IMG/VR virus record: IMGVR_UViG_3300035181_000471
Coordinates: 124,001-188,000 of that record
Strand: one strand, 5' to 3'
Source of the DNA: a virus
DNA length: 64,000 bases
The first letter of the stretch is position 1; every line of letters begins with the position of its first letter. This document shows, piece after piece, positions 60,001 to 64,000 of this stretch. A program made the position numbers and the translations under genes. Below the pieces are notes generated by a model that saw only the letters and a list, made by a program, of their open reading frames with translations, searched no databases and was not told the origin of the DNA.

Positions 60001-60295
60001 AGCTAGTGGCTGAGGTTAGAATGACAGACTCTCTTGGGAACTCAATGGTGGCTCCGCGATTATCGCCTCTGCCCTCAGTGGCCCAGGAAGCCATCTGGAG
60101 GGGATCTAGAACCCCATTAATATAGTGCTTTCCATCGAAGCTAAAACCAGTTAACCCTAGAGTTGGGTTGAAAAACGCATCGTTGTCTTCTACACGGATT
60201 ACACAGGAAGCCGTGGCTCCGCTTCCAAACATCTGCTGTAGTCCCGTGGAGTCCAGGGACGAAGAAGAAATCAAGGGTGGAAAAGTGTTAACCAT
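57047..60295 (-). CDS. Minus-strand virion-like protein with C-terminal six-hairpin glycosidase-like domain
   Basis: 1082 aa, opposite to all surrounding virion genes. Residues 1-140 hold an N-terminal domain (FFNPTLGLTGFSFDGKHYINGV). A beta domain at about 145-198 (PEDGVKIGDSITFSGF) resembles an insert of the tail sheath. Residues about 270-480 are fibre-like beta repeats, and 480-640 a carbohydrate-binding-like sandwich (FSHPQVELGTVRTSFIP). Residues about 750-1082 have six-hairpin (alpha/alpha) toroid features: YDQAVALIASLAYKV, HAWCCYALLLYAH, AWFSTEHNIDCYFAL, LDLNTWGAMFLLA and PWSEGTFQYELL, with Glu/Asp residues in typical places. It is likely a tail-associated enzyme acting on host glycans. 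Substrate unknown. Confidence 0.68.
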   Translation of the reverse strand: MVNTFPPLISSSSLDSTGLQQMFGSGATASCVIRVEDNDAFFNPTLGLTGFSFDGKHYINGVLDPLQMASWATEGRGDNRGATIEFPRESVILTSATSLTIFDQSTNPFTVWMSFIQGDMNALLDNFSPTRVLDTGNLTFDASTKTIIRSLGSWPEDGVKIGDSITFSGFVGNNLTVTVAGYMTGDTSLTGIIVNEAIVDANEFGTTTIYPHSRLEPKAIQYCSGRVTVSFVPEEGSYIEANVFLHLDFVQDQAYADFSNYYASTDLSDLINWNGFYQERKWILNQTKALNATPGYDISYTHTTPNSFAGRGNWTAPNYTAPFTGSVSFSGSYSDAYTGPIAGSVSGVVVTDYPLYRVLAFDIVANVEYPTLPYYSVLDGSGHWSIANASAGYKVAKLLKFGEGTSQPLSFTNEVISGSGTSFTLTALGGLTSQSPTISTLTRTDWQGTIPLLPTSRTNSFWNSLLTGGGAAPTGWTQPTATGTSTPGASTLGGPGTAYTQTATAQRPYLSQTVTLNANTSYCFSMLVEAVSGGLTAQEVLGGALPSGTITYPVCPANPSGTAAGTLTTGILTTILTIGATSGATTLRCGIGTVAAGTGTIRFSHPQVELGTVRTSFIPTPTGGTASVTDYTLSGATVTLAQSTGTGTLKWTGTGNFVYTLVATTDYTASIDPNYAVELWKKTDIEYYIDTVPALTNQTWSTGNRPWTYLDGDYTAKLVAASGTPGSRAEITRNHGGLVRSYIIPPTDSAYASLSNRCYAYDQAVALIASLAYKVQDPNTPDFLAEWLIKAQDSTSKEWYFSFDATTGLSVDPYYRTGAHAWCCYALLLYAHLMPEGQFATAATTAARAGVDRLLQDKATVGPHQLIKGGRGVYTNDVYANAPIAWFSTEHNIDCYFALQACGHVTGVSSYTTEANSLKTAIVAELWNADAERFYQGFNGTPDTADALDLNTWGAMFLLAAGETAKATAASINALAFRMTVGLVTGFVPYLPDRGYPGVSPYPWSEGTFQYELLARKLGSNSSTIVTINNGILPNRMPDYGWAYSLLPDQVSYVSDWGNVAGTAWAIIANEPSLYSIVLTPL

Positions 60296-60398
60296 AGAGA
60301 CCGTTACTCCTACTAAAGTGTTTGAAAGTAGTTCTTCCAGCCAGAAACGAACTTCTGACTTCTTTTTTGAGCGTCTTTATGTTGAGGCTGATGAATGA
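60285..60398 (+). CDS. Possible 37-aa remnant or small gene before the baseplate-like gene
   Basis: GTG at 60285 with AAGGG 7 nt upstream opens a frame ending TGA at 60396-60398, overlapping the next ATG as ATGA, the overlap common in this genome. The product is VFESSSSSQKRTSDFFFERLYVEADE in its last part (first 11 codons overlap the divergent gene's start), which reads like a protein C-terminus. It may be the end of a gene displaced by the minus-strand insertion. Confidence 0.25.
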   Translation: MLTIETVTPTKVFESSSSSQKRTSDFFFERLYVEADE

Positions 60399-63300
60399 CT
60401 AAGAGATATCCCCCTGCTTCAGTTAGCAGAACACTAGATCCCGCAGGTAGGAGCTTTACTACCGTTGTCGGAAAACATGACCGCAGATTAACTGATGCGG
60501 ATATTAACCTTATCCAAGATATCCAGGATTATAAAAACTACAAAAAAGTAGACAATGACATCTTTTCTGGAATGATGGGCTACCAGCCGTTTATCCTCAA
60601 TCCAACCAAGGAAAACTCCTTCACGGTGCCCGCCTTCGATGTCATGTTTAACGGTGAAGTGGTTACAATCGGTGGAAACAAGTCCTCGGATTTGAAGTCT
60701 AACTTGGTTACTCTCCCCGCTCCTCGGTCCAGGGGACCTATCAATAACGAAGAAGCTGGCCTATTCATCGTCTACTTAGAACTCTGGTATCGTGGCTTAG
60801 ACCCCACTACTGGCGATGGCTACCAGGTATCCGGCTCCCAGAACTTCATCTACCCTAACGGCTGTATTGAAGCCGATGCATCTCAGCTAATCCCTGACGA
60901 TGCCATCGACCCATTCCAGGGGCTAAACACTACCTCTAGAAGCCAGATTCAGTGGGCCATTCGTGTGACCCCAGTGTCTCTATTCTACGACTTCTCCAAG
61001 TACCGCTTCGGCCTAGACCCAGGCGCTAACTTGGCCTATGAGACTATTTTTGGAAGAGCCTTCCTACCATCTCCGCCAGAGACAAGTTCTCTAACCTATG
61101 CATTCAAAAACATGGGAACCATCAATGGTGACTATGGCCTATGGAGAGCCGGAGATGGTGAGGTTGTCCCCGCCATTCCAACACTCGATGGTTATACCTA
61201 CGCAATGCCTATGGCTGTGGTCTTCCAGAGAAACACTGGTCTATTCGATCAGGCTCTAAACCCATTCGGTTGCGGAGCCAATGTCGCTGACTCTTCTGGC
61301 ACTCTAGCCACTATTTCAGGCCGTTACGACAGAAAATTTGCTGATGCCATCTATGACTCTGACATTGTAGACACCAGAATGACTGTATCTCTACAGGGTT
61401 ATGACTGGGGTAAACTACTAAATAATTCCTTCGCAGATCTCGTGGGTGGAGACACCAACCTAAAGATCTCCAGAGGCGAAACCCCAGGTAACCTACCTGT
61501 GGCCGTGGCTTCTAGACCTTCCTACACCGTTGCAATCAGCCCAACTACGATGGCTAACACCGATAATCAGGGTGTGTTTGACGGCTACATGAACGGTTTC
61601 GGAACTGATGACCGTGTTTACTACACCACCAAGTCTTTCTCTGTCTCCAACAAGGCTGTAGGCATCAACGGGGCTAGATGGGAGAAGGGTGACGCAATCC
61701 AGCTAGACCTTTCCGAACTAGCCGCTACCACCGCTCCTGTAGTAGCTTATGTACTGACCCAGGCGCTAGTCTTACAGATTGATGGTTCTAATTCCTTTGA
61801 GCCTGTCATGCTTCTAAACGGACAGATCGAAGTAACCGGAATCGGGTCTAGACAAGTAGTTGTTAAGATTCTACAGGATCTAAAGAACACTCCTTATGAC
61901 CCAGGTCTCCAGGATTTATATGTGACCATCGGAGTTCGCTACGGGGTTCAGGTGGCCGCTACTGGCATCTCTGGATACTCTACAGTAAAGACCCCATTCT
62001 CCATCGAGGGCGGCGCTCTATTCGATTACGAATCCCTAAAGACCCTACCAGTATTCGGCATTTCCGACTTCAGAACAACGAAGAATTTCTCTGCTGGAGA
62101 CCTACAACTTGTCTCCTACAACCCTCAGTATTCCAACAAGGTATTCGGAACTAGAGCAGAAGTTATCGTAGCCGCTGAGGATGGAAGCGAAGATGTCCAA
62201 CCCACCTATACCCACACTACCTACAGTATCCCAAGATTAGGGCTAGCTGGTGTCTACACAGGACTCTATGTAGTGAAAGCTAGGGACCAAGTTTCTGGTA
62301 AGAGCTACACGGTCATCAGCAATGAAATCTTTGATGAAACCATTAGCGTTGTTCTAAACGGATCTATCCCAGCGCACACTAGCGTTGTGTTATCCGTCCT
62401 ACTAGACAAGACTACGCAGATGGGTTACAACGCACCCGTCAAGGCTATTACTGGAATCAAGGAAACTGTCATTATCGGAAACATTTCGAACTCAAGCTTT
62501 GAAACCGATAATAGAGTCAAGATCGTATCCAAGAAGATTGTTGGTGGAAACTATGTTATTCTGCTTGCCTCCAACAACTGTGTTCTCTCTGGTATCTCTG
62601 GTGATGATAACAACAAATTCCTCTTCATTGAACAGGTACAAGAGGGGGAGGGTGGGCCACCAGCTACTTCTTATACTTCTTGGCCTATTGCTTCTGCTAG
62701 TTTCACTAATGCATTCGTCACTTTGACTGTCCCCATCTCTGCCAACGGTTTAAGCATCAACCTAGACAGTAGCAAGTTCTTCCTAGTCGGTGCTATTGCT
62801 CCAGCCCTCGATCCTCAGTCCTCACTAGTCTTCACTTTCGACTACATCCCCTACCAGGGAGAGGGCGAGACTGATAGAGAATACTCCTTCATTCATTCTG
62901 ATGAGCTAGCTCACATTACTACTAACGGAACAGGTGCCGCTCCTATTGTCGGTCTAAAGGATGTCTACCCTTACAATCGTGAACTTCCTATGGCTACCAT
63001 TCTTCCTTCTCAGCCAACTTGGGATGATGCTGAATTGAACAACCAAGCCGTATCTGGTTACTTTGATAGTAATTATGATGCAAAGAAGTTTTCCAATGTT
63101 GAACATACTTTTGCCACCCCCTTGAAGACAAATGACTTTATTGAACCAGTAGCTAGCTGGAGAAGAAAGAAAATCAAGCTTTCCACCCCATCCGGTCGTG
63201 GTTTCGCTAAGGCGTTCCCTCATGTTGGCTTCGCTATTCGTCCTCCTGCACCAAAAGCAGTCCAGGGAAACCCTGTTCTAGCCACTACCGGAGCCATCTA

Positions 63301-64000
63301 CCTCTATGTAAACAACGCTTCTGGTAATGACTCTTACGATGGATTCACACAAACTACACCTAAGAGAACTATTAAGTCTGCTATGGCTGCACTACCTCCA
63401 GTGCTTCAGCATCCCTGCTACATCTTCTTAGTCTCTACCGCAGTCCCCTACAAGATGAAGTCCCTGAAGTCTCAGCTAGGCGCAGCTAAGCTAGGTGACG
63501 GTGAGATCACTCCTATTAATCGCTACTGCTTGGATAGCATCGCCTTCTCCGTCCAGGACGAAGGACGCCTCTATGTTGGGAGAGAACCTAATGCAACCGA
63601 CTATGCCATCATTGATGCAACTGATTTCGTAGCATTCGGTGATGGACCAACCTCGGCCTTCGTAGTTGACAACACTAGAGTTGTATTCAACGGAATCAAG
63701 TTCGTTGGGTTCAGAGATGCTGCCGTATACGGTGTGTCTTCTTCCATCGAATTGGTTGATTGCTGGTTCAACGGTAACTTGGTTTCCGGTTCGTTCTACA
63801 ACGGATGCAATGTTACAGCCTCTCGTTGCAAGATCGACCTCCAGCCCTCAGCAACCGGATTCATTGTATCTAACTCAGATCTTCTCGCCTCCAGCACCGC
63901 TCTTACCGCTATCTCCCCCAAGGTTAACGCCTTCTATGTGGTCGAGAGATCTGGCAGCTTGACCCTATCCAACCACAAACCAACGGAAGAGACTAATCTA
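60395..64000 (+). CDS. Very large baseplate/spike-type virion protein, 3'-truncated by the window edge
   Basis: ATG at 60395 with GAGG 7 nt upstream; the frame stays open for 1202 codons to the last base of the window, so the stop lies beyond it. The N-terminal 230 residues (TLDPAGRSFTTVVGKHDRRLTDADINLIQDIQDYKN, then FILNPTKENSFTVPAFDVMFNGE) resemble N-terminal domains of baseplate or fibre-attachment proteins of large phages. Beta-rich modules follow (about 300-950). From about 970 (AIYLYVNNASGNDSYDGFTQTTPKRTIKSAM) a parallel beta-helix begins, with repeated short strands (VVFNGIKFVGF, SSIELVDCWFNGN, CNVTASRCKI). Together this suggests a baseplate-attached spike. No catalytic motif seen within the window. 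Confidence 0.75.
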   Translation, partial: MTKRYPPASVSRTLDPAGRSFTTVVGKHDRRLTDADINLIQDIQDYKNYKKVDNDIFSGMMGYQPFILNPTKENSFTVPAFDVMFNGEVVTIGGNKSSDLKSNLVTLPAPRSRGPINNEEAGLFIVYLELWYRGLDPTTGDGYQVSGSQNFIYPNGCIEADASQLIPDDAIDPFQGLNTTSRSQIQWAIRVTPVSLFYDFSKYRFGLDPGANLAYETIFGRAFLPSPPETSSLTYAFKNMGTINGDYGLWRAGDGEVVPAIPTLDGYTYAMPMAVVFQRNTGLFDQALNPFGCGANVADSSGTLATISGRYDRKFADAIYDSDIVDTRMTVSLQGYDWGKLLNNSFADLVGGDTNLKISRGETPGNLPVAVASRPSYTVAISPTTMANTDNQGVFDGYMNGFGTDDRVYYTTKSFSVSNKAVGINGARWEKGDAIQLDLSELAATTAPVVAYVLTQALVLQIDGSNSFEPVMLLNGQIEVTGIGSRQVVVKILQDLKNTPYDPGLQDLYVTIGVRYGVQVAATGISGYSTVKTPFSIEGGALFDYESLKTLPVFGISDFRTTKNFSAGDLQLVSYNPQYSNKVFGTRAEVIVAAEDGSEDVQPTYTHTTYSIPRLGLAGVYTGLYVVKARDQVSGKSYTVISNEIFDETISVVLNGSIPAHTSVVLSVLLDKTTQMGYNAPVKAITGIKETVIIGNISNSSFETDNRVKIVSKKIVGGNYVILLASNNCVLSGISGDDNNKFLFIEQVQEGEGGPPATSYTSWPIASASFTNAFVTLTVPISANGLSINLDSSKFFLVGAIAPALDPQSSLVFTFDYIPYQGEGETDREYSFIHSDELAHITTNGTGAAPIVGLKDVYPYNRELPMATILPSQPTWDDAELNNQAVSGYFDSNYDAKKFSNVEHTFATPLKTNDFIEPVASWRRKKIKLSTPSGRGFAKAFPHVGFAIRPPAPKAVQGNPVLATTGAIYLYVNNASGNDSYDGFTQTTPKRTIKSAMAALPPVLQHPCYIFLVSTAVPYKMKSLKSQLGAAKLGDGEITPINRYCLDSIAFSVQDEGRLYVGREPNATDYAIIDATDFVAFGDGPTSAFVVDNTRVVFNGIKFVGFRDAAVYGVSSSIELVDCWFNGNLVSGSFYNGCNVTASRCKIDLQPSATGFIVSNSDLLASSTALTAISPKVNAFYVVERSGSLTLSNHKPTEETNL

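Overview
This window is a dense block of virion genes from a large contractile-tailed bacteriophage (a myovirus, probably a large or jumbo one). The sheath, a probable tail tube, a prohead-type protease, an acidic scaffold-like protein, a probable head-decoration protein and the major capsid protein all lie here. Genes are packed with 1-8 nt overlaps or short gaps, most carry AGGAG/GAGG ribosome sites, and several transcripts end in strong rho-independent terminators. No rRNA, tRNA, CRISPR array, integrase, portal or terminase gene is visible. The sequence does not identify the host. Leucine is written mostly as CTA in the abundant virion proteins, and the tetranucleotide CTAG is common, which is unlike enterobacterial phages.

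Layout. (1) 1-22968, plus strand: tail tip, baseplate and fibre region. It holds a 5'-truncated virion protein, four collagen-like (Gly-X-Thr) fibres with different heads, a 959-aa protein built from a tandem repeat, a Hint-domain protein, a radical SAM/SPASM enzyme, a kelch propeller protein and two tandem glycine-rich tip proteins. (2) 22969-26870, mostly minus strand: a small non-structural island with a SprT-like zinc protease, a dNMP kinase and a UvrD-type helicase. (3) 26933-33549: neck/connector-type proteins of mostly unknown fold. (4) 33648-40125: giant tail sheath (1296 aa) and probable tail tube. (5) 40217-44945: head maturation protease, scaffold-like protein, decoration protein and major capsid protein. 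(6) 45051-57061: many acidic, zinc-ribbon-rich proteins, probably internal or accessory virion proteins, interrupted by a free-standing GIY-YIG homing endonuclease and ending in a papain-like peptidase. (7) 57047-60295, minus strand: a 1082-aa virion-like protein whose C-terminus looks like an (alpha/alpha)6 glycosidase. (8) 60395 to the window end: a very large baseplate/spike-like protein with no stop codon before the window closes.

The most unusual item is at 11254-14701. A Hint (intein-like) domain protein with a Cys-dense segment just before its cleavage cysteine is followed 7 nt later by a radical SAM enzyme with a complete SPASM cysteine set, then by a kelch protein, all inside a fibre cluster. 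This has the layout of a peptide-maturation system (Cys-rich precursor, releasing autoprotease, radical SAM modifying enzyme) embedded in phage tail genes. The function is an inference; the domain signatures are seen directly.

Other points of note are collagen repeats shared between fibre genes at the DNA level, a KTA motif recurring in proteins around the protease and capsid (possible maturation cleavage sites), a beta-domain shared by the sheath and the minus-strand glycosidase-like protein, and a hairpin that buries one gene's stop codon and the next gene's ribosome site.
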